Assembly: GCF_900101435.1 (NCBI RefSeq)
Contig: NZ_FMZH01000003.1
Location: forward strand, 62,001-126,000
From: Pedobacter soli
Lineage (GTDB): Bacteria; Bacteroidota; Bacteroidia; Sphingobacteriales; Sphingobacteriaceae
DNA: 64,000 nt
Direction of reading: 5' to 3'
Part shown: positions 1 through 8,710 of the stretch, piece after piece
How the letters are laid out: every line of letters starts with the position of its first letter
Numbering within the stretch: the stretch's first letter is position 1
The notes under the pieces: model-generated
Database searches by the model: none
The model's input: only the letters and a program-made list of their open reading frames with translations
What the model was told of the DNA's origin: nothing
Position numbers and translations under genes: made by a program

Positions 1-119
1 AACTTACACACGTACATCCTTCACACCAAAAACTGAGCCGAATATTTGCCCGTTTAGATTTTAAAAGCCTCCAGGTAGAACGCAACGGACATAACACCTT
101 GATTACATTTAATAAGTAG
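1..119 (+). CDS. 3' end of an unidentified protein (partial)
   Basis: An open frame runs in from the left edge and stops at the TAG at 117-119, giving about 39 residues that end RNGHNTLITFNK. It has no internal start codon, so it is probably the C-terminus of a gene that begins outside the window. The downstream DUF6702 gene is 43 nt away on the same strand, so the two could share a transcript, although a -7-like box lies between them. The tail is too short to assign a family. Confidence 0.5.
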   Translation, partial: LTHVHPSHQKLSRIFARLDFKSLQVERNGHNTLITFNK

Positions 120-132
120 CCAATTTATCTTT

Positions 133-140
133 TAACTTTG
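133..140 (+). promoter_or_regulatory. -7 box for the DUF6702 gene
   Basis: TAACTTTG fits the Bacteroidota housekeeping -7 consensus TAnnTTTG and lies 22 nt before the ATG. A TTTA at 108-111 is at a plausible -33 spacing but is not the usual TTTG. Confidence 0.45.
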
Positions 141-162
141 CGTTAAAGTCAAAAATATACCC

Positions 163-669
163 ATGCGTAAATTAAAATTTGTTGTGCTGCTCTTGTGTTG
201 TACCTTTTTTGTGGTTGAGGCAGGTGTTAGGCACCCTTTACACGTAAGTACTACCGAAGTAAACTTTAATGCAAAAGACAAAACGCTTGAGATAAGCTGT
301 AAGATTTTTTCGGATGATTTTGAATCGATTTTAGCCAGATTATACAAACAAAAAACAGACCTGAGCAATCCCAATATGAAAACAGCGATGGATGAACTGG
401 TTAAAAAATATTTGCTATCACATTTACAGGTTAAAGCCAATGGAAAAGCAACAACCTTGAATTATATAGGCTTTGAAATAGATCACGAGGCCACTAATAT
501 TTACCTGGAAGTTGAAAAAGTATCAGCTGTAAGATCTATTGAAGTTAACAATACCATTCTCTACGACCTGTTTGATGACCAAATGAGTATTGTACATATT
601 GTGAAAGGTGCTACCCGTAAAAGCAGTAAGATCCTTTACCCCGAAAAAAGGTTTGTGGCAAACTTTTAA
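163..669 (+). CDS. DUF6702 family secreted protein
   Basis: This 168-residue protein has an N-terminal signal peptide (residues 1-20, hydrophobic core VVLLLCCTFFVV). Right after it comes HPLHVSTTEV, which resembles the start of the mature region in DUF6702 proteins of Bacteroidota. That family is exported, small and has no known activity; in other genomes it often sits near peptidase genes, which cannot be checked here. The rest is a mixed alpha/beta sequence with no catalytic motif, no cysteines in the mature part and no membrane segment. The ATG is chosen because the signal peptide starts there. Confidence 0.75.
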   Translation: MRKLKFVVLLLCCTFFVVEAGVRHPLHVSTTEVNFNAKDKTLEISCKIFSDDFESILARLYKQKTDLSNPNMKTAMDELVKKYLLSHLQVKANGKATTLNYIGFEIDHEATNIYLEVEKVSAVRSIEVNNTILYDLFDDQMSIVHIVKGATRKSSKILYPEKRFVANF

Positions 670-802
670 CTGTAATTTTTGTATTAGATAATGGTTAGAT
701 GTTAAATTACCATTAATTTTAATAGCTATATTATTTAAGTTAATATGAGCTGAGGACTATTTCTTGTTATCTTTTTTTAAATCCGTGTTGTTAAAATAAG
801 TT

Positions 803-2071
803 ATGCACCTAATCATCTTCTCCAACATATTAACGCCTCGGATTAAGTATATTTTCAGTTTTATTTTTAAAGATATCCTGAAAGCGGAAGTGGAATTTAC
901 AGGCAATAGTCAGCATTTTCTGCAAAGCGATCAGGTAAAAATCAGCTATGGGGATGAAGCCCTGGGTGATGAGCTTTTCTTTAAAAGTACACCACTGCTT
1001 TTTTCAAAAAAGCTCGAAGAAATCAAACTTAAAAGCATTCCTTTTGGCGATTACCTGGTTCCATTTGCGGTTGAAGGCTCTGCGCTGACTTTTGATGTTT
1101 TTGCAGCTTCGTTTTTTATCATCAGCAGATATGAAGAATATCTTCATCAAAAAACATCGGCAGCTGATTTTAACCCTGCTAAAAGCAGGCAGCACAAGTG
1201 GCGGGTTTTAAACCGACCAGTTATCGACGAGTGGGCGCTGATTATCAAAAGCATGATCCGGAAAAAGTATCCGCACTTCAAGTTTCATGAAAAAAATTTC
1301 CATCATCAGCCAACCATTAATTTTAACATTTCGCCCAAAATGCCGAAAGGTGTTTTAAATAAGACGAGATTTATTTTTAGTTCGGTTTTTAAAAAAGAAA
1401 ACGGCTACTTCCGTTCAAAATTTGATCAGTTAACGGGTGTTGGGGTTAAAAGCGAGGATGTATTGGTTCAGATAAATCAATTATTCCGTACTAAAAAGCA
1501 CCAGCCACTTTATTTTGTTGATTTCCCGGCCGTACCGCTAACGCATAGCAATGTAAACGGTGTCGCAAAAGCACTTACAGCTAAAGCCGTTGGGTTATTA
1601 AGGCCATGTGCCGGCGACAAACAAAAAATAAACGAAATTAAAGACGGCCTGTCCAAACTGAAGAAAATTCGCCCGAATGTTTCTCCTTTAAGTAGTCAGC
1701 AACTGGAAGTTTTAAAATTCCCAATCTGTTATTTAAATATTCTGAACTCGGGTATCACTACCGATTACTCGATGGGCTACAGCAATGTACCTGGTTTCAG
1801 GGCAGGAACCTGTACTCCCTTTAACTGGTACGATTTACAGCTCGAAAAGGTTACACCTTTAACCGTAAATCCTTATTGCTTAACCGATCATGTGTTAAAG
1901 TATTTACCTACCGATGCCGCAATAAAAACGGTAAACCAATATGTAGATGCTGTAAAAGTAGTTAACGGTACTTTTTACAGCAGCTGGCAGTTAAAAAGCT
2001 TATCTGAAAACCCAAAATATAAAAAACTAAAAAAGGTATTTAACGAGATGCTTAATTACGCAGGTAATTGA
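803..2071 (+). CDS. polysaccharide-deacetylase-fold protein lacking catalytic residues
   Basis: The 422-residue protein resembles the Bacteroidota deacetylases with an N-terminal DUF7033-like part (about 1-165) and a NodB-like part (about 170-420). The strongest landmark is DYSMGYSNVPGFRAGT (321-336) followed by PFNWYDL. As I recall the family, the first metal-binding motif is FDxD, but here it reads FNIS (174-177). GLHPS is replaced by GLLRPCA (264-270), and the late HN motif by SSWQ (393-396). It is therefore probably a pseudoenzyme. There is no signal peptide. The gene stands alone, 93 nt before upp. The family call is fairly firm; the loss of activity is inferred. Confidence 0.7.
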   Translation: MHLIIFSNILTPRIKYIFSFIFKDILKAEVEFTGNSQHFLQSDQVKISYGDEALGDELFFKSTPLLFSKKLEEIKLKSIPFGDYLVPFAVEGSALTFDVFAASFFIISRYEEYLHQKTSAADFNPAKSRQHKWRVLNRPVIDEWALIIKSMIRKKYPHFKFHEKNFHHQPTINFNISPKMPKGVLNKTRFIFSSVFKKENGYFRSKFDQLTGVGVKSEDVLVQINQLFRTKKHQPLYFVDFPAVPLTHSNVNGVAKALTAKAVGLLRPCAGDKQKINEIKDGLSKLKKIRPNVSPLSSQQLEVLKFPICYLNILNSGITTDYSMGYSNVPGFRAGTCTPFNWYDLQLEKVTPLTVNPYCLTDHVLKYLPTDAAIKTVNQYVDAVKVVNGTFYSSWQLKSLSENPKYKKLKKVFNEMLNYAGN

Positions 2072-2164
2072 TTTTAGTTTAAATTTTAAGCTTAAAATTG
2101 TTAAATTTAGGGCAGAAAACCTGTTATCGTCTATCTTTAAACAGGGTACAGCAAAACCAACATT

Positions 2165-2809
2165 ATGATTTTCGATCTAAGCAAAACCCAATCTATCGCC
2201 AATACTTTTATTGCCGAACTTCGGGATGAAAATATCCAGAAGGATTCGATGCGTTTTCGCAAAAATATGGAGCGCGTTGGGGAGTTTTTTGCTTATGAGA
2301 TCAGTAAATCACTTAAATACACTTCGACAGAAGTTACTACTCCGCTTGGCATATCTAAATGCGAAGTATTAACCGATCAGCCTGTACTGGCAACCATACT
2401 CCGGGCCGGTTTGCCCCTACAGCAGGGTTTGCTTAACATTTTTGATAAAGCCGAATGCTGCTTCATTTCGGCCTACCGGAAGGTAAAAAAGAGTGGCGAT
2501 TTTATTATCCAGATGGATTATGTTTCTACGCCCGATCTGGATAGCAGGGTACTGATTATGGCCGACCCTATGCTGGCAACAGGCCAAAGCATGGTGATGT
2601 GCTGTAAAGAGCTCATTAACCGTTATAAAATTGCCGAACTACACATTGTTGCCGCCATAGCCAGCAGTGAAGGGGTAGCCCATGTCAGGGCTAATTTACC
2701 TAAAGCAAAGCTTTGGCTGGGCGCTATTGATGAAGAAATGACAAGCAAATCATACATCGTTCCTGGTTTGGGCGATGCCGGCGACCTGGCTTATGGAGAA
2801 AAGGTTTAA
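2165..2809 (+). CDS. upp: uracil phosphoribosyltransferase
   Basis: UPRTase converts uracil and PRPP to UMP in pyrimidine salvage in the cytosol. The 214-residue length is normal. The PRPP-binding loop is MADPMLATGQS (132-142), preceded by the conserved ATILRAGLP (76-84). The uracil-binding region near the C-terminus reads YIVPGLGDAGDLAYG. It has its own 93-nt leader with a TATCTTTA box near 2133. The small phosphatase gene follows after 45 nt and may be cotranscribed. Confidence 0.95.
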   Translation: MIFDLSKTQSIANTFIAELRDENIQKDSMRFRKNMERVGEFFAYEISKSLKYTSTEVTTPLGISKCEVLTDQPVLATILRAGLPLQQGLLNIFDKAECCFISAYRKVKKSGDFIIQMDYVSTPDLDSRVLIMADPMLATGQSMVMCCKELINRYKIAELHIVAAIASSEGVAHVRANLPKAKLWLGAIDEEMTSKSYIVPGLGDAGDLAYGEKV

Positions 2810-2854
2810 TTCTCAGAAGTCTCTGGCCCGAAACCTTCTAATTTTACAAAGCAA

Positions 2855-3172
2855 TTGAATATTCTTTTTGTATGCAGCAGAAATAAATGGCGTAGTGCCA
2901 CTGCCGAAACACTTTATAAAAACCATCCCGATCACGAAATCCGGTCAGCAGGTACGGCACCATCGGCCAGGATCAAAATAAATGCAAAGCTTATTTTATG
3001 GGCTGATGCGATTTTTGTGATGGAGAAAAGACACAAACAAATCTTAACAGAGCGTTTCGAAACAGAACTTATGGAAAAAGAGCTTGTGATCCTCAACATC
3101 CCCGACGATTACGAATATATGGATGAAGAACTTATAGAAGAGATTCAATCAAAAATGACGGCTTATTTATAA
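2855..3172 (+). CDS. low-molecular-weight protein tyrosine phosphatase-like protein
   Basis: This 105-residue protein starts at a TTG and opens with a beta strand running straight into the P-loop CSRNKWRS (residues 7-14), which fits the CX5R(S/T) phosphatase signature. The family is normally about 150 residues with an acid DP pair near the C-terminus. Here that region reads NIPDDYEYMDEEL, so the general acid may be one of its aspartates. The protein is a short variant common in Bacteroidota and annotated only as phosphatase-like. Its substrate is unknown. The TTG start is forced because an ATG would remove the P-loop strand. Confidence 0.75.
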   Translation: MNILFVCSRNKWRSATAETLYKNHPDHEIRSAGTAPSARIKINAKLILWADAIFVMEKRHKQILTERFETELMEKELVILNIPDDYEYMDEELIEEIQSKMTAYL

Positions 3173-3191
3173 TTCCAGTAGTAATAGGAAC

Positions 3192-3199
3192 TACCTTTG
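3192..3199 (+). promoter_or_regulatory. -7 box for the HAD nucleotidase gene
   Basis: TACCTTTG matches TAnnTTTG exactly and lies 20 nt before the ATG at 3220, in the 47-nt gap after the phosphatase gene. No convincing -33 element is visible. Confidence 0.45.
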
Positions 3200-3219
3200 C
3201 AAAAACTACAATTACATTA

Positions 3220-3909
3220 ATGAAAAAACATATCTTCTTCGATCTCGATCATACCATCTGGGATTTTGACCGCAATGCCGAAGAAACCCTGAAAGAGCTT
3301 TACCAAACCTATCAATTAGATGCATTGGGTATTAAATCCTGCAGCGATTTCATTAGTATTTACACAGAAAACAATCATTTGCTGTGGGCCGATTATCATT
3401 TAGGAAAAATCACTAAAGATTTTTTAAGGGCAGAGCGATTCAGTAAAACTTTTATTCAAATGGGCATCCATCCTGATGCAGTGCCACACCAGTTTGAAAC
3501 CGATTACGTAAACATTTCGCCAACTAAAACCAACTTATTTGCAGGCGCTGAACAGGTTTTAGCCTATCTGCAACAAAAATATACACTGCACATCATTTCG
3601 AATGGCTTTAAAGAAACAACTTTAACCAAAATGAATTTATCGAAGTTGAATCCTTATTTCGAAAATGTAATTATCTCGGAAGATGTAGGCGTTAACAAAC
3701 CTAATCCGATTATTTTCGAATATGCACTTGATAAAGCAAAAGCATTAAAAGCAGAAAGCATTATGATTGGCGATAGCCTTGAGGCTGATATTTACGGAGC
3801 ACAAAACTTTGGTATGGAAGCCATATTTTTCAACCCAATGCAAAAGGAAAAACCCGAAGATGTGAAACACCAAATTGTACATCTTGAAGAATTATTAAAA
3901 CTTTTTTAG
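3220..3909 (+). CDS. YjjG-family noncanonical pyrimidine nucleotidase
   Basis: A HAD-superfamily hydrolase of 229 residues. Motif I is FFDLDHTIWDFD (D8 and D10 as nucleophile and acid/base). Motif II is the serine in HIISNGF, motif III is the lysine in GVNKPNP, and motif IV is MIGDSLEADI. The DHTIWDFD variant and the overall length are typical of the YjjG/YfnB group, which dephosphorylates noncanonical pyrimidine nucleotides and so cleans the nucleotide pool. The neighbouring upp is also a pyrimidine gene, which fits but proves nothing. Confidence 0.85.
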   Translation: MKKHIFFDLDHTIWDFDRNAEETLKELYQTYQLDALGIKSCSDFISIYTENNHLLWADYHLGKITKDFLRAERFSKTFIQMGIHPDAVPHQFETDYVNISPTKTNLFAGAEQVLAYLQQKYTLHIISNGFKETTLTKMNLSKLNPYFENVIISEDVGVNKPNPIIFEYALDKAKALKAESIMIGDSLEADIYGAQNFGMEAIFFNPMQKEKPEDVKHQIVHLEELLKLF

Positions 3910-3986
3910 CCATACACTGTTTTTGTTTGATTTTGGCATTGCTTTGGCAAGGTTTCAGTACACACACAAATGAAACCTTAATTAAC

Positions 3987-4691
3987 ATGAAAAAAACCAT
4001 CTTTTTAGGTCTGGCAATGCTCTTTGCTACCCTAAGTTTTGCTCAAAACAACCGCAGCACAGCTGAAGTATTCCTTCAAATTACCAAACCGGGCAAGTAT
4101 ACGGTGTATTTAGACGATGAACTGGTAAGTTCTGCCACAGGCAGGTTCCGTTTTTACGATGTATACAATTCCAAACCTATGTTGTCTATAATGCAGGGCA
4201 ATAGATTGATGCTGAAAGAACAGCTTAATGTAAACGCTCAGGAACGACTCATTGTAGGTTTCGATAATGGCAGGTTGAATGTAATTAAGCAACTTAGTCT
4301 GTTCCGCAACAATCAATATGCATTAGACGATTTTTATGGTTATAGCGAGCCCTACAACACTGGTATTTCGCCAAGGCCAGACAGAGGTCCTGTAAGGAAT
4401 TATACTTTAATGTCGCCTGAGGCTTTTTATCAATTTTTTAGTTTGTACAAAAAAGAAAGGTTCGATGATGGCAGATCGCGGTTAATCAAAGCCACAGGCA
4501 AAAATGCTTCTTTCAGTACCGAACAGATCAGATACTTGCTTAAAGAGTTTTCTTTTGATGATCAGCGTTTAGAAACTGCAAAATATCTTTATGCTAAAAC
4601 TATAGATACACAGAACTACACGCTATTGGCCGAGACATTTAGATTTTCTTCAAGCAAAGATGATTTTTTGAATTTCATTGCTAAAGAATAA
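3987..4691 (+). CDS. DUF4476 domain exported protein
   Basis: An open frame begins at 3927, but the ATG at 3987 gives a clean signal peptide (MKKTIFLGLAMLFATLSFAQ), so the protein is taken as 234 residues. The C-terminal part, from about residue 135 (LMSPEAFYQFFSLYKK onward), matches the DUF4476 pattern of helices with LLKEFSFDDQRLETAKYLY. The N-terminal half looks like a small beta domain (PGKYTVYLDDELV). DUF4476 proteins are Bacteroidota secreted or periplasmic proteins of unknown function. There are no catalytic motifs. Confidence 0.75.
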   Translation: MKKTIFLGLAMLFATLSFAQNNRSTAEVFLQITKPGKYTVYLDDELVSSATGRFRFYDVYNSKPMLSIMQGNRLMLKEQLNVNAQERLIVGFDNGRLNVIKQLSLFRNNQYALDDFYGYSEPYNTGISPRPDRGPVRNYTLMSPEAFYQFFSLYKKERFDDGRSRLIKATGKNASFSTEQIRYLLKEFSFDDQRLETAKYLYAKTIDTQNYTLLAETFRFSSSKDDFLNFIAKE

Positions 4692-4709
4692 TTCGCTTAT
4701 CTTTATGAT

Positions 4710-5228
4710 ATGAGGGCTGCAAAAATAAAGGCATCGATACACAAAACTGTCGATGCCTATAAATCGAAACTATCTGCTTATGCTGATGATATTTTTCAGC
4801 AACAACCGCCTATAGCCGGCTGGAGTTACAGCGAAGTATATTCGCATATTTTTGATTCGAGCCTGTTATCGCTCATCGCCTTAGAACATGCAGCAAAAGG
4901 CAAAGGAGAAGATAAACCCACTGCTTTTGCCGTCAGGCTTATACTTTTATTGGGTGCTTTGCCACCGGCAAGGCAATATAAAGTACCCCAAAGACTGGCT
5001 GACCGGGTAAAAAAAATAAGCAAAACCGAAGCGCTCGATTTTATTCTAGAGTTTGAAGAGGCTTTAACCGACAATTATCCTTTGGTGGGTTTAGCAACGG
5101 CTACCTGCAAGACAAAACACCCGCGTTTAGGATACTTAAACGCCAAACAATGGTTAAGATTTATCGAAATTCATTTAAAGCACCACCTCAAACAGCTGGA
5201 AAGAATAGAAAAGAGCTTTCAGGCGTAA
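4710..5228 (+). CDS. DinB-like four-helix protein
   Basis: The 172 residues are mostly helical and follow the DinB/YfiT layout. There is an early helix ending AGWSYSEVYSHIFDSS, where the histidine may be a metal ligand, and a late helix IEIHLKHHLKQLERI with the HxxxH-type histidines usual for this superfamily. Members are metal-dependent or thiol-transferase-like cytosolic proteins and often have no assigned role. The name comes from a DNA-damage-induced Bacillus gene and is unrelated to DNA polymerase IV. The gene starts 18 nt after the DUF4476 gene and is probably cotranscribed with it. Confidence 0.7.
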   Translation: MRAAKIKASIHKTVDAYKSKLSAYADDIFQQQPPIAGWSYSEVYSHIFDSSLLSLIALEHAAKGKGEDKPTAFAVRLILLLGALPPARQYKVPQRLADRVKKISKTEALDFILEFEEALTDNYPLVGLATATCKTKHPRLGYLNAKQWLRFIEIHLKHHLKQLERIEKSFQA

Positions 5229-5271
5229 ATTAATTTCGCCATATTTGGGTAATACTTAACACTCAACCCTC

Positions 5272-5889
5272 ATGAAGAACGCTTTTTATCTGTTAGTCAT
5301 CGCTTTATGTTTCGCCTGCAAGGGCGAAAAAAAAGAACCTGCTCAGGTTATGATCCCAACGCCTGCAGGAATACAAGGATTACAAAAAGGTAATGCAGCA
5401 GCTACCCCGGCAGCAAGTACAAAGAGCAATCTTATTTTTAATCCGCCACATGGCGAAGCAGGGCATACCTGCGCTTTGGCTGTGGGCGCGCCTTTAAACA
5501 GAACAGCACCCGCGCAACCAAAACCAGCGGCTGTAACACAACCCGCACCAGCCCCTGCTGTAACAGCAGCCGGTAATTCTGGTAAAAAATTAAATCCTAA
5601 ACATGGCGAGCCTGGCCACCGCTGCGATATTGCTGTGGGCGCTCCGTTAGATTCTAAACCTATTGCAGTAGCAAAAACAGCTCCCACTCAACCTACAGTT
5701 ACCCAAGTTTCGAACGTTAAAGTGGGCAAGGGTATGAATCCTCCGCACGGTCAACCCAACCACCGTTGCGATATTGCCGTTGGCGCTCCTTTAAACAGCA
5801 AACCCGCACAAACGGTAATTGCTCCAGCAGCTGCAGAAACCAAAACACCCGAAAGCAAAGCCGTTGAGGCTAAAAGCGAGGGGAAATAA
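5272..5889 (+). CDS. lipoprotein with three HX4HXC repeats
   Basis: A lipobox (LCFAC, Cys16) follows a short hydrophobic signal, so the mature 190-residue chain should be lipid-anchored. It carries three near-identical 20-residue blocks at about 57-76, 108-127 and 156-175. Each has the pattern NPxHGxxxHxCxxAVGAPL, separated by Pro/Ala/Thr-rich linkers. The histidines and cysteine (for example H60, H65 and C67) form an HX4HXC motif that could bind a metal, but this is inference. I recall single copies of the same block in uncharacterised Bacteroidota proteins. No enzyme domain is present. Confidence 0.75.
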   Translation: MKNAFYLLVIALCFACKGEKKEPAQVMIPTPAGIQGLQKGNAAATPAASTKSNLIFNPPHGEAGHTCALAVGAPLNRTAPAQPKPAAVTQPAPAPAVTAAGNSGKKLNPKHGEPGHRCDIAVGAPLDSKPIAVAKTAPTQPTVTQVSNVKVGKGMNPPHGQPNHRCDIAVGAPLNSKPAQTVIAPAAAETKTPESKAVEAKSEGK

Positions 5890-5953
5890 CCGCTTACACA
5901 ATTTGAATTTTCAATATGGCGCTTAACGCACATTTTTTTACATCTTTGCGTTA

Positions 5954-7273
5954 ATGAAATTACCCGCCATAAAAGGTTTTGACGAAGAAGCATTTAACAA
6001 GTATTTTAAAAATACGGGTTGGGTGATGTTTGGGAAGATTCTCAGCATGATTGTTGGCTTTGTAGTAGCCCGATTCCTTGGACCAATTTCTTTCGGCGAT
6101 TTAAGCTTTGCCGATGCCTTTACAGCAATTGCGGCAGCTATTGGTGCCCTGGGGCTGGACACTTTCATCATCAGAGAAATACTAAATGATCCTACTAAAA
6201 AAGATGAAATTTTAGGCACCTCATTATTATTAAGGTTAAGTGTTAACTTATTATTGATCCCAATTTCGATCGGTTTATATCTTCTATTTCACAAATTATC
6301 TGATAATCCCGGCGAACCATTAACCTATGTAGTAGCTTTACTATCCTTTGCTGCGTTTTTTAAATCCTTTAATGTAATCGATTCCTATTTCCAATCGCAG
6401 GTACAATCTAAATATGTAGTACATATCCAGAATATATGCGTAATTGTTTCAGCTCTTGTCAAAATATTACTTGTTGTTTTACACATGCGTGTAATCTGGT
6501 TTGCCTGGGCATTGGTTTTTGATGGTTTTATTTTAGCCTTTGGACTCATTTTACTTTATCAAAACAAGGGTTTTAATTTATTTGACCTGCACTTTAAAAA
6601 AGAGCGCGCAAAATCGCTTTTGAAACAATCTGCTCCATTAATCTTATCAGCAGTTATGGTATCTATTTACATGAAAATAGATCAGGTTATGTTAAAAACA
6701 GTGGGCAGTAGCGCTGTTGGAATTTACAGTGCAGTTGCAAAAATCAGCGAGGCCTGGTATTTTATCCCCGTGGCTATTGTAACATCAGTTTTCCCAGCAT
6801 TAATAAATGCCCGCAAAACCGACCATCAACGCTACATTAAACGGTTACAAAATTTATACGACTTGTTAGTTGCTATAAGTTTGCCTGTTGCAATAGTTGT
6901 TACTTTTGCGTCAACCCTCATTATCCATATTATTTACAATAATCGCTTTGAAGGTGCCGAGCACATGCTCCCAATACACATCTGGTCTGGTGTTTTTGTA
7001 TTTTTAGGAAGTGCCAGTTCCCAATACTTACTGGCTGAAGGATTTACAAAAATTTCCTTTTATCGAACTGCTTTTGGAGCACTAATCAATATTCTCTTAA
7101 ATCTTTGGTTAATACCACTATATGCCGGTATTGGCGCATCAATTGCAACCTTAATTGCATGTGCCAGTTCTGCGTTTTATATTTTATTAATCCCTAAAAC
7201 CCGGCAACAGGGTATAATGATGTTAAAATCATTACTTTTGGTAACAGCATTTCAAAAAATATTTAAACGTTGA
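5954..7273 (+). CDS. oligosaccharide flippase (Wzx/MOP superfamily)
   Basis: This 439-residue polytopic membrane protein has about 12-14 hydrophobic segments spread along its length. The opening WVMFGKILSMIVGFVVARFLGP is typical of polysaccharide-biosynthesis flippases. These move undecaprenyl-linked glycans across the inner membrane. The next gene, a methyltransferase, overlaps its stop by 4 nt, so the two are translationally coupled. A CATCTTTG box ends 5 nt before the ATG, hinting at a very short leader. The nearby methyltransferases and glycosyltransferase support a surface-glycan role. Confidence 0.88.
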   Translation: MKLPAIKGFDEEAFNKYFKNTGWVMFGKILSMIVGFVVARFLGPISFGDLSFADAFTAIAAAIGALGLDTFIIREILNDPTKKDEILGTSLLLRLSVNLLLIPISIGLYLLFHKLSDNPGEPLTYVVALLSFAAFFKSFNVIDSYFQSQVQSKYVVHIQNICVIVSALVKILLVVLHMRVIWFAWALVFDGFILAFGLILLYQNKGFNLFDLHFKKERAKSLLKQSAPLILSAVMVSIYMKIDQVMLKTVGSSAVGIYSAVAKISEAWYFIPVAIVTSVFPALINARKTDHQRYIKRLQNLYDLLVAISLPVAIVVTFASTLIIHIIYNNRFEGAEHMLPIHIWSGVFVFLGSASSQYLLAEGFTKISFYRTAFGALINILLNLWLIPLYAGIGASIATLIACASSAFYILLIPKTRQQGIMMLKSLLLVTAFQKIFKR

Positions 7274-7917
7274 GTACTCTTAAAGCATTAACAACACTAA
7301 TTGCTAAGCCAAACAGGCTTAAGGCATTATTATCATACGGACATAAAGGATACTTAAACAGCATTGGCTGGTTTACGGCCTTTGATAAAAAACAGGCCGT
7401 AGATGGAAATGGGAAGGCATTACCCTGGGTAACCTATTCTTTTATCGATTTCATTAAAGAACGGATCAACAAAACACAACATATTTTCGAATATGGATCA
7501 GGCAGTTCTACACTATTTTATGCAGAGCGGGCAGGTTCAGTTACTTCGGTAGAGCATGATAAAGGTTGGTACGATAATGTAAAAAATACCAGTCCGGCCA
7601 ATGCCGAAATGATATTTTGTGAACTGCAAAAAGACGGCGAATATGCAAAAAAAGCAACCTTACTTAACCGCAAATTCGATATTATTATTGTTGATGGCCG
7701 CGACCGCGTAAATTGTTGCAAGTATAGTGTAGATGCATTATCGGCAAATGGCGTGTTGGTTTTAGATGATAGCGAGCGCGAAGTTTACCACCCGGCACGC
7801 GTGCTGTTAAAAGCGCAAGGTTTCAAAGAAATCAGTTTCAGCGGAATCTCGCCGGGCTTATTCTACGAAAAGGCGACTTCGGTTTTTTATAAAGAAAACA
7901 ACTGTTTAGGCATTTAA
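7270..7917 (+). CDS. class I SAM-dependent methyltransferase-like protein
   Basis: It starts at a TTG whose last two bases are in the TGA stop of the flippase gene. The 215 residues contain a SAM-binding motif I FEYGSGSST (about 75-83), an acidic strand end in VEHDKGW, and a DIIIVDGRDR strand followed by VLDDSE. This matches the small Rossmann proteins found in polysaccharide loci. Substrate is unknown; a sugar or lipid carrier is plausible from context. There is no signal peptide or membrane segment. Confidence 0.75.
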   Translation: MSTLKALTTLIAKPNRLKALLSYGHKGYLNSIGWFTAFDKKQAVDGNGKALPWVTYSFIDFIKERINKTQHIFEYGSGSSTLFYAERAGSVTSVEHDKGWYDNVKNTSPANAEMIFCELQKDGEYAKKATLLNRKFDIIIVDGRDRVNCCKYSVDALSANGVLVLDDSEREVYHPARVLLKAQGFKEISFSGISPGLFYEKATSVFYKENNCLGI

Positions 7918-7930
7918 TCGTATTCATGTT

Positions 7931-8692
7931 ATGCTAAGCGAAGAAGTAAAAACGGCCTACGATAATTTTTATACCAATAGTGATGTAGCCTGGCGCATGC
8001 TTGGAGCCAAATATAAAGCACAAAATATTGTTGATGTTTGCAAAGGCATTAAACCCCAAAAAGTTTTAGAAGTTGGCGCAGGAGATGGCAGTATTCTACA
8101 TTTTTTAAATGAATGGAGCTTCTCACCTGAACTTTATGCCCTGGAAATTGCACAAAGCGGTGTCGATATTATTAAAGAACGTAAGCTCCCTAAACTGAAA
8201 GAAGCACAGACTTTTGATGGTTATAAAATACCTTACGCAGATGATACTTTCGACCTGGTGATTTTAGCGCACGTTTTAGAGCATGTAGAACACGAACGTA
8301 TCCTGATCCGGGAGTTAAAACGGGTTGCTAAATACATTGTGGTAGAAGTTCCAAAAGATTATCGTTTCGGTGTAGATAAACGCATGAAACACTTTCTGGA
8401 TTACGGACACATTAACATGTACACCCCAACTTCGCTCAGGTTTTTATTACAAAGTGAAGGTCTGGAGATTTTAGCTGATAAAACTTCGATGACTGCCACC
8501 GAAACCGTAAAATTTAATGAGTTTATTAACCGGAAAGCACCAAAAACCTTTACTAAGAATTTAAAAATAGAACTGGAATACCGGATTAAAAAAGCTTTAG
8601 GTAATTTATTGGGAAAGAAAAAACAAGAACAGTTTGCTAATGCTTATACCGTACTCACGCAAAAATCAGATCATAACCTGCATATATTTTAG
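7931..8692 (+). CDS. class I SAM-dependent methyltransferase
   Basis: A 253-residue methyltransferase with a clear motif I VLEVGAGDGS (about 46-55), an acidic residue at the end of strand 2 (ALEIAQSG), and the post-motif strand FDLVILAHVLEHVEH typical of Methyltransf_11/25 enzymes. It begins 13 nt after the preceding methyltransferase and probably shares its transcript. The group suggests methylation of a glycan or its precursor. Downstream the operon is interrupted by the GxxExxY unit. Confidence 0.85.
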   Translation: MLSEEVKTAYDNFYTNSDVAWRMLGAKYKAQNIVDVCKGIKPQKVLEVGAGDGSILHFLNEWSFSPELYALEIAQSGVDIIKERKLPKLKEAQTFDGYKIPYADDTFDLVILAHVLEHVEHERILIRELKRVAKYIVVEVPKDYRFGVDKRMKHFLDYGHINMYTPTSLRFLLQSEGLEILADKTSMTATETVKFNEFINRKAPKTFTKNLKIELEYRIKKALGNLLGKKKQEQFANAYTVLTQKSDHNLHIF

Positions 8693-8710
8693 TTTAAATT
8701 AATATATTTA

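Noticed and set aside
4710-5228. DNA polymerase IV, because of the DinB label
   Set aside because: The protein is a small four-helix DinB/YfiT-like protein and shares nothing with Y-family polymerases.
5343-5687. Long antisense open frame opposite the repeat lipoprotein
   Set aside because: Its Ala/Gly-rich translation is the shadow of the Pro/Ala-rich repeats on the other strand. It has no start context, and the plus-strand gene has a lipobox and real repeats.
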